From Mahella australiensis 50-1 BON (GTDB lineage Bacteria > Bacillota > Clostridia > Mahellales > Mahellaceae): DNA of 64,000 bases. The notes below the pieces were generated by a model that worked only from the letters and a program-made list of their open reading frames with translations, did not search any database and was not told where the DNA came from. A program made the translations under genes and the position numbers. The DNA lies in assembly GCF_000213255.1 (NCBI RefSeq), contig NC_015520.1, positions 2,845,349-2,909,348 of the forward strand, read 5' to 3'. Every line of letters begins with the position of its first letter. Position 1 is the first letter of the stretch. Positions 18,856-27,528 of the stretch are shown here, one piece after another.

Positions 18856-20172
18856 CTATTGTTTTGCGTAAGCCGCTTCTAATTCCTTTGTCATTTGTGC
18901 CAGTGCTTCCTCATATGGCATTTCTAACATTAAGGCTTTATGCAAATAAATTTGCATAATAGAAGAAATAGCAGGGTAATCAGGTACTTGAGGTCTAGGT
19001 TTAGCTTGCTCAGTAGCTGGCATTACACTTTTTAGATACGGCAATGCCTGTTGTACATCGTTATCATCATAAACAGTCTTAAGCGTTGGGAAAGTCGATG
19101 CCATAATCGTACGATTCTTCTGTGCAGTTTCATCGCTTATAAACTTAGCAAAAAGAAGAGCTGCATCCTTATTATCTGTATGGGAATTAATGGCTATATT
19201 CCATCCGCCTAATGTACCACTGGATTCTTCCCCTTTAGGTCCGATCGGCAACGGTGCAACACCAACTTTACCTTTTACTTTAGAAGTATCGGCCTGAGAA
19301 GGTGCATAAGCATATGTCCAATTCCTCATAAACAATGCCTTACCCTCTTCAAAAATCGCTCTACTATCATCCGGTTTATGGGTTAAAACCCCTTCTGGAG
19401 AAATGTCATCGTCTATCAAAGAACGCATAAATTTTAACGCTTCAACGCTATTAGGAGAATTGATTACAAACTTACCATTTACAAAATCGTTTCCCCCGTT
19501 TTGCTTTATAAATTCTAAAGCATTACAAACCACCGGCTCCCCTTGAAAAGCTTGGTATATGAACCCATATTCTATGCCGTTCTTACCTATATTAGCTTTG
19601 CTCATCTCGACCAATTCATCCCATGTTTTAGGTGGCTCTTTAATAATATCGCTACGATAATACAATAATCCAACATCTGTATAGTCAGGAAATCCGTATG
19701 CCTTATCATTGAAATAACAAGTAGAAAGGGGACCAGCTACGTATTTATCCTTCATAGCCTCAAGATCTTGAGTAACATCTAAAAGCCATCCTGCAGAAGC
19801 AAATTGCGACAACCAGATAATATCCGTACTGAATACATCAGGATCAGTATCGCTCGCTGCCAAGGGGGCCATAATACCTTTTTTTACATCATCAGAATTA
19901 CCCGGTAGTTGTTGAAAATCTACTTCGATATTGGGATAAAGTTTTTTGAATTCTTCTACATTTTTCTTAACAGCTCCTGTAGTATCATTACCTGCGACAA
20001 ATGTAATTTTTCCGCCGACTTGAGTTGAAGTATCCTCAACAGTGTTTCCAGAAGAACTAGACACAGGGGCTTCGGAATCGTTGCTCGTGCTACTACAGCC
20101 TGTAAGAGTTGCAAATAACAACATAACCACGCATAATAAAATACTTACCACCTTTAAGACATGTTTTACCAT
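18856..20172 (-). CDS. Sugar-binding lipoprotein (family 1 solute-binding protein)
   Basis: A 438-residue binding protein with a lipobox (ATLTGCSS, Cys about 26) and a Ser/Asn-rich linker. The mature part has the UgpB/MalE-like fold (KITFVAGNDTTGAVKKNVEEF; YGFPDYTDVGLLYYRSD). It should capture a sugar or sugar glycoside for the two downstream permeases; an MsmX-type ATPase must be encoded elsewhere. It starts the transporter unit 170 nt after the TIM-barrel gene. AAGGAGGG precedes the ATG by 8 nt. The ligand is unknown; the context suggests the sugar degraded by the neighbouring sulfolactate-forming genes. Confidence 0.88.
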   Translation of the reverse strand: MVKHVLKVVSILLCVVMLLFATLTGCSSTSNDSEAPVSSSSGNTVEDTSTQVGGKITFVAGNDTTGAVKKNVEEFKKLYPNIEVDFQQLPGNSDDVKKGIMAPLAASDTDPDVFSTDIIWLSQFASAGWLLDVTQDLEAMKDKYVAGPLSTCYFNDKAYGFPDYTDVGLLYYRSDIIKEPPKTWDELVEMSKANIGKNGIEYGFIYQAFQGEPVVCNALEFIKQNGGNDFVNGKFVINSPNSVEALKFMRSLIDDDISPEGVLTHKPDDSRAIFEEGKALFMRNWTYAYAPSQADTSKVKGKVGVAPLPIGPKGEESSGTLGGWNIAINSHTDNKDAALLFAKFISDETAQKNRTIMASTFPTLKTVYDDNDVQQALPYLKSVMPATEQAKPRPQVPDYPAISSIMQIYLHKALMLEMPYEEALAQMTKELEAAYAKQ

Positions 20173-20233
20173 AATTTTCCCTCCTTTTTCAATATTCTAA
20201 GATCAAAAGTACTGTTAATACATCTCCAGCCTT

Positions 20234-20261
20234 TGAGATATATAATGCACGATATATCTCA
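20234..20261. promoter_or_regulatory. Dyad in the intergenic region upstream of the sugar importer
   Basis: Perfect 10-bp arms TGAGATATAT/ATATATCTCA with an 8-nt spacer lie in the 170-nt gap before the binding-protein gene. There is no U tract, so an operator or leader structure is more likely than a terminator. Confidence 0.45.
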
Positions 20262-20342
20262 ATCCTTCTTAACAAAGATCTTTAAATCCCTCATATAGCA
20301 TCCCCCCTTTTATCATACCTCTAAATACCTCTCTGGCGATTT

Positions 20343-21197
20343 TTAGATAAACTGCTCTAAATGGCGCTTAGCCATAATCAGCCCCTTTTCGACTTTTTCG
20401 ATACTGCCCTCCCAAACGGGGTCCTCATGTTCTATGCTTATAACATGATCATAACCCTCTTGCTCCAGCGCGTCTATGAAACTGCACCAATCTACCAGGC
20501 CGCGTCCCGGTATACGATAACGCCACCAACCTTGGCTGTATATGCCATATTTTTTCAGCTTCTCTTCCATTATCTCGGTATCTTTGGCATGTGCATGGTA
20601 TATGCGCTTGCCAAAATCATGGACGGCCTTTATATAATCGATGCCCTGCCACACCAAATGAGAAGGGTCAAAATTCAGCCCCCATGCTGGCGATGGAATT
20701 ATACTGAACATTTCCTCCCATACCTGAGGGAGCGCTCCTATATTGTATCCGCCCGCATAACAATTCTCTATAGCTATCTTGACGCCGTGTTTTTCAGCAA
20801 AATCCACAAGCGGCGGCCATTCCTCCTTAAACCGTTCAAGATTTTCTTCTATGGAAACAGACTGATCTCTACCTACAAAAGCGCTGACTACTGGCCCATC
20901 AAGATGTTTTGCCGCCAAGACCATCTTTTTCATGTATTCGTGGCTTTCCTCGCGCACTTTCTTATCCGGATGCAGATGCTGTGCGCCGTATAGGAGCGAT
21001 GATATGCGCACGCCGTAACGCTCCTCCAGCTCCATTACCTCTTTGACCTTGCCCTCCGCCAATTCAGCTATATTCAAATGCTTGACCTCGGGCCGAGCGC
21101 TGATCTCCAACGCTTTGAAACCATTATCGCGGGCAAACTTTATAACCGACGCTAAATCCATATCTTTTAACGAACCGCTCACAAATCCTATCTTCAC
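20343..21197 (-). CDS. Sugar phosphate isomerase/epimerase-like TIM-barrel protein
   Basis: A 284-residue AP-endonuclease-2 family TIM barrel (the IolE/xylose-isomerase-like group). Likely metal ligands are visible in IAIENC, NFDPSHL, YHAHAKD and ISIEHEDP, the usual Glu/Asp/His set. It probably isomerises, epimerises or dehydrates a keto-sugar intermediate. A GTG start overlaps the aldehyde dehydrogenase stop by 4 nt (GTGA), with GGAGGAGG upstream, so the two are translationally coupled. Its exact step in the pathway is not clear. Confidence 0.78.
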   Translation of the reverse strand: MKIGFVSGSLKDMDLASVIKFARDNGFKALEISARPEVKHLNIAELAEGKVKEVMELEERYGVRISSLLYGAQHLHPDKKVREESHEYMKKMVLAAKHLDGPVVSAFVGRDQSVSIEENLERFKEEWPPLVDFAEKHGVKIAIENCYAGGYNIGALPQVWEEMFSIIPSPAWGLNFDPSHLVWQGIDYIKAVHDFGKRIYHAHAKDTEIMEEKLKKYGIYSQGWWRYRIPGRGLVDWCSFIDALEQEGYDHVISIEHEDPVWEGSIEKVEKGLIMAKRHLEQFI

Positions 21198-22627
21198 GGT
21201 TTCCTACCTCCTCCTATATCGAAGCATACCAGCTTCATATCGGTCATCTCCTCGACGGCATAGCGCGGCCCCTCGCGGCCTATGCCGCTGAGTTTTACCC
21301 CGCCGTAAGGCATGGCGTCTATCCTGAACGACGGCGCCTCGTTTATCATGATGCCGCCGACGTCAATCCCTTCTATAGCCTGCCATACATCGTCCAACCT
21401 GTTGGTGAATACGCCGGCCTGCAAGCCGTAAGTCGTGCTGTTGGCCAATTCTACGGCGTGTTCCATATCCCGGCATGGCGCAACGGCTACCAGCGGCCCG
21501 AAAACCTCTTTATCCCATACTTTCATACCAGGGGTCACATCGGCCAACACTGTGGGCGACAACAACGCTCCGCTGCGTTTAACCGGCATCATGCATCGGG
21601 CACCAGCTACAACGGCCTCCTGTATCCATTGCTCCACGCGCCGCGCCTCGGTTTCGGTTATCATCGGCCCCATATCCACCGATTCATCCAGCGGATCGCC
21701 TATATTCATCGCACCTATCATGGGAACCAACTTATCTATGAATTTATCATACGCCTTCTCATGGACGATGACGCGCTGCACCGATATGCACACCTGACCG
21801 GCATTGGCATAACCGGCCACACGCACTTTGCGCGCCACGGCATCTATATCGGCGTCATCCATGGCTATAACGCACGAACTTGAGCCCAACTCCATAGTCA
21901 ACTTTTTTAGCCCGGCTATGTGCATGATATGCTCTCCCACCTCGGGGCTGCCTGTAAACGTAACCATATTGACCGCCGGATGGGCCACCAGGGCATCGCC
22001 CACGGCAGAGCCGCTACCGATGATAAGGTTTATGCCCTCGGGCGGCAATCCCGCCTCCAGCAATGCCTCGACCAGCATGGTATCAGCCAACGGCGTAGCG
22101 CTGGCCGGCTTTAGTATCACCGCATTGCCCGCCGCCAGTGCCGGTGCAACTTTATGCGCAGCCAGATTAAGCGGCGCATTGAACGGCGTTATAGCCAACA
22201 CTATGCCTACGGGCACGCGCATATAGTAGCCGCGCTTGTTCTCGGCGCCAGCCGTAGCGTCAAAGGGCACGGTCTGCCCGTATATGCGCTTGGCCTCCTC
22301 GGCGGCTATGGTTATTGTCTGTATGGCTCGGTCGACTTCATTTTGCGACTCGCGCAGCGGCTTGCCAACCTCTTTGGTCAGCGTCAATGCAAATTCATCG
22401 AACCTCCGCTGCATAATACGCGCAGTGTTTAGCAATATCTCCGAGCGGTGCGCAGCCGACAGACGCCTCATCTGCTCTGCACCACGTCGTGCGCTATTCG
22501 CTGCTCTCTCTACATACGTAACATCGGCATATGAAACAGTATCTATTAACGAGCCATCATACGGGCTCTTCACCTCCAAATGCTCGGGCGTATCGGTCCA
22601 TCGGCCTTCTATCCATATCTTCTTCAT
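21194..22627 (-). CDS. NAD(P)-dependent aldehyde dehydrogenase, candidate sulfolactaldehyde dehydrogenase
   Basis: A 477-residue aldehyde dehydrogenase with oxyanion Asn150 (PFN), general base Glu246 (MELGSS), nucleophile Cys280 (GQVCISVQRV) and the motif EVFGP. The Cys-region sequence is like that of lactaldehyde and sulfolactaldehyde dehydrogenases. Directly downstream of genes matching SuyAB, it most plausibly oxidises 3-sulfolactaldehyde to sulfolactate; this is inferred from context. The ATG at 22627 starts the conserved MKKIWIEGRW. AGGAGG lies 37 nt upstream, but an 8-bp GC-rich hairpin between them would bring it to about 10 nt. An in-frame ATG at 22675 overlaps that site and would add 16 residues including two Cys. 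Confidence 0.85.
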   Translation of the reverse strand: MKKIWIEGRWTDTPEHLEVKSPYDGSLIDTVSYADVTYVERAANSARRGAEQMRRLSAAHRSEILLNTARIMQRRFDEFALTLTKEVGKPLRESQNEVDRAIQTITIAAEEAKRIYGQTVPFDATAGAENKRGYYMRVPVGIVLAITPFNAPLNLAAHKVAPALAAGNAVILKPASATPLADTMLVEALLEAGLPPEGINLIIGSGSAVGDALVAHPAVNMVTFTGSPEVGEHIMHIAGLKKLTMELGSSSCVIAMDDADIDAVARKVRVAGYANAGQVCISVQRVIVHEKAYDKFIDKLVPMIGAMNIGDPLDESVDMGPMITETEARRVEQWIQEAVVAGARCMMPVKRSGALLSPTVLADVTPGMKVWDKEVFGPLVAVAPCRDMEHAVELANSTTYGLQAGVFTNRLDDVWQAIEGIDVGGIMINEAPSFRIDAMPYGGVKLSGIGREGPRYAVEEMTDMKLVCFDIGGGRKP

Positions 22628-22635
22628 GATGAGAT

Positions 22636-22662
22636 CGGGCCGGCAATTGCGGCACCGGCCCG
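22636..22662 (-). promoter_or_regulatory. GC-rich hairpin between the Shine-Dalgarno site and the start codon of the aldehyde dehydrogenase
   Basis: Arms CGGGCCGG and CCGGCCCG pair perfectly (22655-22662 with 22636-22643) across an 11-nt loop. AGGAGG ends 2 nt before the stem and the ATG begins 8 nt after it. Folding gives an effective ribosome-site spacing of 10 nt in place of 37. Confidence 0.65.
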
Positions 22663-22682
22663 CGCCTCCTTTCATACACGGG

Positions 22683-23840
22683 TTATGCGCTGCGATAAAG
22701 CTTGGTAAGCACGAATTCCTTGTGCCCCAGCACCTCTGCCGCCGTCAAACGGCCGTTTATTGTCCTCACTAGCATATCCCACAGATCGTCGCCGGCTTGT
22801 TCCAGCGTCTTCTCCAACGTCAACACTTTGCTCACATCAACATCTATATGCTCCGACATTGTGGACACCGTCTTCGGATTGCCGCATATTTTTATGACCG
22901 GTATAACAGGGTTGCCTATGGTATTACCCTGGCCGGTCGGGAACAAATGCACTACCGAGCCGGCTGCGGCAAACAGCGTCACAGCTTCGGCAGCGGCTGA
23001 CGATGTATCCATGAAATACAGCCCTTTGCCTGAAGGCGCTTCGGCCTCATCGAGCACGCCGTCTACCATTGCCCTACCTATCTTCTGTATATTGCCCATG
23101 GCCTTCTCTTCTATAGTGCTCAGGCCGCCGGCGATATTGCCTTTTGTGGGCTGCGAGCCCAATAGATCTACACCTTGACTTTTTATGAGGTTGGCATAAT
23201 CTTCAAAGAACTCCATAAACAGCTTGCGCGCCTCGGGGGTCTTCATGCGATCGGCCACGATATTCTCCCCGCCCGTTAATTCGGTCGTTTCACCGAACAT
23301 TACCGTGGCATTTACGGCTACCATGCGCTCTACTACTTTACCTACCGTGGGATTGGCCGCCATACCGGAAGTAGTATCTGATTCTCCGCACTTTATGCTC
23401 ATGACCAATTCAGATATATCCACCTCTTCGCGCACCATCTCGGAGGCTTTATGGACGAAGTCCTTGGCCGCCCATGATGCCCTCTCTATGGTATTGAGAT
23501 CGCCATGTTTCTCTATAGCAAAAGCTTCAACAGGCTTACCGGTTTTGGCTATGCCGTCGGCTATCAGGTTGGTCCACTCCGGCTCTATCCCTATGACCAC
23601 CGCAGCCGCTATGTTTGGATTGCAGCCCGTACCTATCATGGTGCGGAAGAACAGTTCCAAATCCTCGCCGAATTGCAAACGGCCATACGGATGTGGCAGC
23701 GGCAGCGTGCCTTGTATAACCTTGGCCACAGCCTCCGTGGCTGCGTTGGATATATCGTCTACCGATATTATGGCCACATGATTCCTGACGCCTACAGCAT
23801 TATTGGGCCTTCTATAGGCCATAAATTTTGTATTGTTCAT
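22683..23840 (-). CDS. suyB: (2R)-sulfolactate sulfo-lyase large subunit, SuyB-like (UxaA/GarD superfamily)
   Basis: A 385-residue C-terminal-type domain of the altronate/galactarate dehydratase superfamily. It differs from UxaA: in place of the HTYGC region it has [13 protein letters not shown], and the late part reads [29 protein letters not shown] and HIDVDVS, ending [14 protein letters not shown]. These features match my recollection of SuyB. SuyAB cleaves sulfolactate to pyruvate and sulfite. The separate small SAF subunit is encoded 3 nt upstream, as in suyAB. GAGGTGG precedes the ATG. A sugar-acid dehydratase is the alternative; a profile comparison would decide. Confidence 0.75.
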   Translation of the reverse strand: MNNTKFMAYRRPNNAVGVRNHVAIISVDDISNAATEAVAKVIQGTLPLPHPYGRLQFGEDLELFFRTMIGTGCNPNIAAAVVIGIEPEWTNLIADGIAKTGKPVEAFAIEKHGDLNTIERASWAAKDFVHKASEMVREEVDISELVMSIKCGESDTTSGMAANPTVGKVVERMVAVNATVMFGETTELTGGENIVADRMKTPEARKLFMEFFEDYANLIKSQGVDLLGSQPTKGNIAGGLSTIEEKAMGNIQKIGRAMVDGVLDEAEAPSGKGLYFMDTSSAAAEAVTLFAAAGSVVHLFPTGQGNTIGNPVIPVIKICGNPKTVSTMSEHIDVDVSKVLTLEKTLEQAGDDLWDMLVRTINGRLTAAEVLGHKEFVLTKLYRSA

Positions 23841-23843
23841 CTG

Positions 23844-24128
23844 TTACCACCTCGCGCTCTTAATATTGTGTGTATGAACATGCTCGCCTTTAGCGATAGG
23901 TTGCCTGGTCAGCCCTATCTGCACGCCGTATTTTATGACCGGCTGCCCCGTTTCGAAGTCCTTCAAAGCGATCTTGTGGCCTAACGGCACATCGTTTAAG
24001 GCCTTGATCTCCACGACCATGCTATGATCCTCCATGGCCACGCCCTTTACCGTCTCTCCTGCCGAAATGTCGGCTACCGCAACCCCTACGCTGTCTTTGG
24101 GGTCATGTATCAAAAATTTGTGCTCCAT
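23844..24128 (-). CDS. suyA: SuyA-like small subunit (SAF domain) of sulfolactate sulfo-lyase
   Basis: A 94-residue SAF-domain protein with the family landmarks PLGHKIALKDF, YGVQIGL and GEHVHTHN. In UxaA this domain is fused to the catalytic domain; here it is a separate chain ahead of the large subunit, as in SuyAB and in some sugar-acid dehydratases. It forms the N-terminal part of the active site. GGAGG lies 12 nt from the ATG. It belongs to the run aldolase-larA-suyA-suyB-aldehyde dehydrogenase. Confidence 0.78.
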   Translation of the reverse strand: MEHKFLIHDPKDSVGVAVADISAGETVKGVAMEDHSMVVEIKALNDVPLGHKIALKDFETGQPVIKYGVQIGLTRQPIAKGEHVHTHNIKSARW

Positions 24129-24152
24129 AATGGAATGATACCTCCTGTGAAA

Positions 24153-25451
24153 TTAATATTTTTTCGGTAGTATACCTATACCCTGCGGTACGACTATGAC
24201 CGAAGGGTTCAAGATGCCGGCGTTGCGGCATTGCTCTACTGCTTCATCCACGGCTGTCTGCGCCGTGGGACTGGGTATAAAGAACAGATCACGCGCCGTT
24301 TTTTCATCCAGATCGGATACAAGAAATGTTTTGAATTTATCCAGGCTACGCGCCAGAAGAAACGCTTTGTGAGCGCCTAATATAAATCCTTCTCTTTGAA
24401 AGCGGTCCAGTACGTCGCGCGGCGATGACGCTTCGTGCATCCATTGCATGAACAGCCCCTCTCCTACGCCGTCAGAGCAACGCGCTAATAATACGGCGAC
24501 GCCGCCGGGTTTGAGCATTGGATCTATATGCGCCAACGCCTTCTGCGCCTGATACATATTTATATCCTTGGGATGCCCGCCGCATGAAACTATCGCTATG
24601 TCAGCCGGTTCGTCGAAGTAAACGACCGAGGCGTCGGCGGCAAACCGCACGCCTTCTTTATACGCCTCCGAATATGTGCCGGCGAACGCCTTAAGCACGA
24701 GTTTTTGCGTATCCAGCACCACGTTTAACATAAAATCCGTACCTATAAAGCCAAAGCCTTCTTCTATATCCTCCCTGACCGGATTGCCTTCAAAGATGCC
24801 CATTTTGGCCGACGGTCGAACCAGCAGGGAATGATTGTGCGATATTGTTTGCTCACTGCCAAGCCCTATGAATACGCTTTTAGCACCGCCGGAGAAGCCG
24901 GCCAATTGATGGGCCTCTATCATGCCGGTGATTATGCGCAGATCCGCCCTCACATAATTGCTATCTATATGTACTTCCGTTCCATATGAAGTAGTGCCGA
25001 CGTAAGTCGTCTCCGACTTCCCGGCTTCATGCGCCACCACCCTGATGCCTTTTATAATGGCAGGGTTGACGATGCGCGCCATCTCATCTTCATACGGCTG
25101 CCTATGCTTGCCGCAAGCTATAAGTATGGCCATGTTGTCGCGCCGTACGCCGACGGTTTCAAGGCGGCTTATAATCGACTTTAATATGGCGTCATTGGGC
25201 ACACCGCGCGTAGCATCGCTCACTACTATAACCGCGTTAAGCTCGGACACGTTTTTGCCTAGGTCTGAAGCCCTTTGCTCGACGACGCTCTCCAAAACAT
25301 CTCCAAGCGGATGATTCAGCGCATCTTCGACGGGCTCGGCGGCATTGTCTGCCGCCGCCCCGGCTTCGGGCCTGTACAGTACGCTCGTGCGGCATATATC
25401 GGGTATATCTATGTCGGATGTGCCTTCGCCATATGGTAATGAAATCCTCAT
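24153..25451 (-). CDS. larA: LarA-family nickel-dependent 2-hydroxyacid racemase/epimerase
   Basis: A 432-residue LarA homologue. All hallmark residues of lactate racemase appear to be kept: the DATR motif (Arg82), GKHR (His116), and AHQLAGFSGGAKS with His181 and pincer-attachment Lys191, followed by HNH (His205/207). An active nickel-pincer enzyme is therefore likely. The cofactor genes larB, larC and larE are not in the window. LarA relatives act on various 2-hydroxyacids. Between an aldolase gene and suyAB, the natural substrate may be sulfolactate, whose two enantiomers are used by different enzymes; this is a hypothesis. The gene starts 13 nt after the aldolase. Confidence 0.82.
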   Translation of the reverse strand: MRISLPYGEGTSDIDIPDICRTSVLYRPEAGAAADNAAEPVEDALNHPLGDVLESVVEQRASDLGKNVSELNAVIVVSDATRGVPNDAILKSIISRLETVGVRRDNMAILIACGKHRQPYEDEMARIVNPAIIKGIRVVAHEAGKSETTYVGTTSYGTEVHIDSNYVRADLRIITGMIEAHQLAGFSGGAKSVFIGLGSEQTISHNHSLLVRPSAKMGIFEGNPVREDIEEGFGFIGTDFMLNVVLDTQKLVLKAFAGTYSEAYKEGVRFAADASVVYFDEPADIAIVSCGGHPKDINMYQAQKALAHIDPMLKPGGVAVLLARCSDGVGEGLFMQWMHEASSPRDVLDRFQREGFILGAHKAFLLARSLDKFKTFLVSDLDEKTARDLFFIPSPTAQTAVDEAVEQCRNAGILNPSVIVVPQGIGILPKKY

Positions 25452-25464
25452 GTTATCCCTTCTT

Positions 25465-26313
25465 CTATGCCTTGCCGCTGCTGCCCGTCAGCCGCAGCTT
25501 GTCTACGGCCAAACGTTTTACGGCAAGCATGCCTTCCGTGATGTACTCCATTGGGAAATCATTTTTCGGTCTTTCGGACAGGCTTTGCTTTATACCGGAT
25601 AAGAATGCCCTGTTAAACTCGGTGGCGATATTCACCTTGGTTATTCCGGCCTTTATAGCCTTCACCAGATCCTCGTCGCTTATGCCGGTGGAGCCGTGCA
25701 TCACAAGCGGTATGGATGCGCGCCGTCTGATTTCCCGTATGAGCGGTATGTCTATACGCGCTTCCTTGACTGGCATCTTATGCATATTCCCGACGGATAC
25801 GGCGACGGAATCGACGCCTGAGGCTTCGATGAATTTAACCACTTCATCCGGATCGGACAACGCCGTCGGCGTATAACCCGTCGTTTCATTATAAATCGTG
25901 ACAGCACCCACCTCACCCTCGACCGGTATGCCGCACGCATGGGCCATCTTCGCTACCTCGGCCGCCAAACGCGCGTTTTCATCCAGCGGCAGCGATGAGC
26001 CGTCGAACATCAACGATGTGAAACCCGCCCTCAGGCAACGTATATTCTGCCCCAAATCATGGCTGTGATCAAGGTGTATGGCAATAGGCACAGAAACCCC
26101 CCTTGCCAAGGCTGCTACGTATGGCATAAATACTTCTGGGGATATGAAGTCCAGATAGCGCTGCCCGAATTGCAGTATAAGCGGCGCGCGTTCCTGCTCG
26201 GCAGCCTGTATGAGCGGCAATGCCATCTCCAGGCAATTAACGTTGAATGCCCCTATACCATAACCTTCTTCCATGGCCTTTCGAAACATAGTTTGAGTTG
26301 TAACCAGCGACAT
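25465..26313 (-). CDS. Class II (metal-dependent) ketose-bisphosphate aldolase family protein
   Basis: A 282-residue class II aldolase of the fructose/tagatose-bisphosphate aldolase family. Catalytic Asp82 and metal ligand His83 are in HLDHSHD, further ligands are His178 (GNMHK) and His206 (MHGSTG), and the phosphate-binding NIATEFN follows. It should split a ketose phosphate to dihydroxyacetone phosphate and an aldehyde. In this locus the aldehyde could be 3-sulfolactaldehyde. The ATG at 26313 (GGGAG 8 nt upstream) is preferred to the ATG at 26328. The ROK-regulon element lies directly upstream, so this gene probably begins the operon down to 20343. Confidence 0.82.
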   Translation of the reverse strand: MSLVTTQTMFRKAMEEGYGIGAFNVNCLEMALPLIQAAEQERAPLILQFGQRYLDFISPEVFMPYVAALARGVSVPIAIHLDHSHDLGQNIRCLRAGFTSLMFDGSSLPLDENARLAAEVAKMAHACGIPVEGEVGAVTIYNETTGYTPTALSDPDEVVKFIEASGVDSVAVSVGNMHKMPVKEARIDIPLIREIRRRASIPLVMHGSTGISDEDLVKAIKAGITKVNIATEFNRAFLSGIKQSLSERPKNDFPMEYITEGMLAVKRLAVDKLRLTGSSGKA

Positions 26314-26331
26314 TATTTTTTCTCCCATCAA

Positions 26332-26353
26332 TTTTATCTATAACGATATTACA
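26332..26353 (-). promoter_or_regulatory. ROK-regulon element, copy 1 (upstream of aldolase)
   Basis: Plus-strand core TATAACGATATT within a 22-bp block shared with three other sites in this region. It ends 19 nt before the aldolase ATG, overlapping the probable leader. No good -35 box is seen for this copy. Confidence 0.6.
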
Positions 26354-26368
26354 TGTTATAGTTTGCCA

Positions 26369-27454
26369 TTAGGATAAACCCATACTAGCCATGACATCGG
26401 GTTGTTCCTCGTATATTTCCCGCAACGTAACCGATCGTCCCTCGGCAGCCGACTTTATTGCGGCCAGTGACGTGGCAAGTGCTATATAACCGTCGCTGCC
26501 CACGCGTTGAGGTGAACCATCACCTTCTATGGCTTTAAGAAGTTTTTTTAATAAGGTTATCTGAGGATCTATGATTTCCTCAGTTTCTGGATCGAGAAGG
26601 GGTATATCTTCTACCCGGTTTCCGTCCAACTTGCATCGTACCTCACCATTTCCGAATGGCTCAATCGTTTCAAGCAATCCTTTCGGTCCCACCATCTCGC
26701 ATTGCAGGCTGCCGTTCACAGTGGGCGGTAGACCCCAACACAACGTAACGGCCCCTACATCCGACGACTCGAATTGTATGATTATGGCGGCGGTATCAGG
26801 CGCTTTATGCTCTATATGGGCTATCTCGGGCCTGTCCTGAGAAAAAGTAAAGTCCTTTGCAGCCACGCTTACCGGATCGGATTGGAAATACCATCGCATT
26901 AGGTCTGTGAAGTGACATAACATATCCACCATGGGGCCGCCGTTGCCGTATTGCGCGTCATGCATGGCCGGTTTGGGCCTTATGGAGCGGATATCGGCGA
27001 AACGTGCCATGATCGGCCGGCCTAGCAGACCGTCGTCTATGGCATGCTTAATCTTGCGAAACCCCCCTATGTTATGATATTGAAATCCCATGGCCAATTG
27101 GACGTTATTGTCCTGTGCGGTTTTGATCATATCCCCCGCTACCGCCAGGGAAAGCGCCATCGGTTTTTCGCTTATTACATGCTTGCCGCGCCGCATAGCG
27201 TATATGCTGATCTCGGGATGAAGATATGCCGGAGTGCACACCGTCACTATATCGGCATCGGCTTTATCGATGGCCTCTCTATAGTGGAGGTACTTCGCTT
27301 TATATCCGAATTCTTGCATGAAGTTGTCGGCGCGTTCCTGCAAAATATCGCATACGGCCACCAGTTCGACATTATCCATCTTAGACCATGCATTACTGTA
27401 TGCGCGGCCGCGATCTCCCGCCCCTATAACTGCTATTTTATAGGCATTACCCAT
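26369..27454 (-). CDS. Gfo/Idh/MocA-family NAD(P)-binding protein (oxidoreductase or NAD-dependent glycosidase)
   Basis: A 361-residue protein with an N-terminal Rossmann domain (AVIGAGDRG), the EKPMALS motif containing the conserved Lys (about 96) and the C-terminal alpha/beta domain with GGPMVDMLCHFTD. It may oxidise a sugar or cyclitol. NAD-dependent sulfoquinovosidases share this fold, so a role in cleaving a sulfosugar glycoside is possible in this context. GGAGG lies 8 nt from the ATG. It has its own TTGACA promoter with the shared operator element at the -10 region. Confidence 0.8.
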   Translation of the reverse strand: MGNAYKIAVIGAGDRGRAYSNAWSKMDNVELVAVCDILQERADNFMQEFGYKAKYLHYREAIDKADADIVTVCTPAYLHPEISIYAMRRGKHVISEKPMALSLAVAGDMIKTAQDNNVQLAMGFQYHNIGGFRKIKHAIDDGLLGRPIMARFADIRSIRPKPAMHDAQYGNGGPMVDMLCHFTDLMRWYFQSDPVSVAAKDFTFSQDRPEIAHIEHKAPDTAAIIIQFESSDVGAVTLCWGLPPTVNGSLQCEMVGPKGLLETIEPFGNGEVRCKLDGNRVEDIPLLDPETEEIIDPQITLLKKLLKAIEGDGSPQRVGSDGYIALATSLAAIKSAAEGRSVTLREIYEEQPDVMASMGLS

Positions 27455-27483
27455 ATGATAAACCTCCTCACAAAATACTTATC

Positions 27484-27505
27484 TTTTATCTTTAACGATA
27501 TTTTA
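27484..27505 (-). promoter_or_regulatory. ROK-regulon element, copy 2 (upstream of Gfo/Idh gene)
   Basis: Contains TTTAACGATATTTTA in a 22-bp block. It overlaps the -10 box and probable transcription start of the Gfo/Idh promoter, the usual place for a repressor site. It differs from copy 3 at a single base. Confidence 0.7.
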
Positions 27506-27528
27506 AATCAAAGCTTCGTATTTGTCAA
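27500..27528 (-). promoter_or_regulatory. Sigma-A-type promoter of the Gfo/Idh gene
   Basis: On the minus strand TTGACA (27523-27528) and TAAAAT (27500-27505) are 17 bp apart. The -10 box is embedded in the ROK-regulon element. Confidence 0.75.

Noticed and set aside
22683-24128. Altronate dehydratase (UxaA) call for the two-chain lyase
   Set aside because: The superfamily is right, but the large subunit lacks the UxaA HTYGC-type region and has the [10 protein letters not shown] and [12 protein letters not shown] features I associate with SuyB. It stays an alternative.
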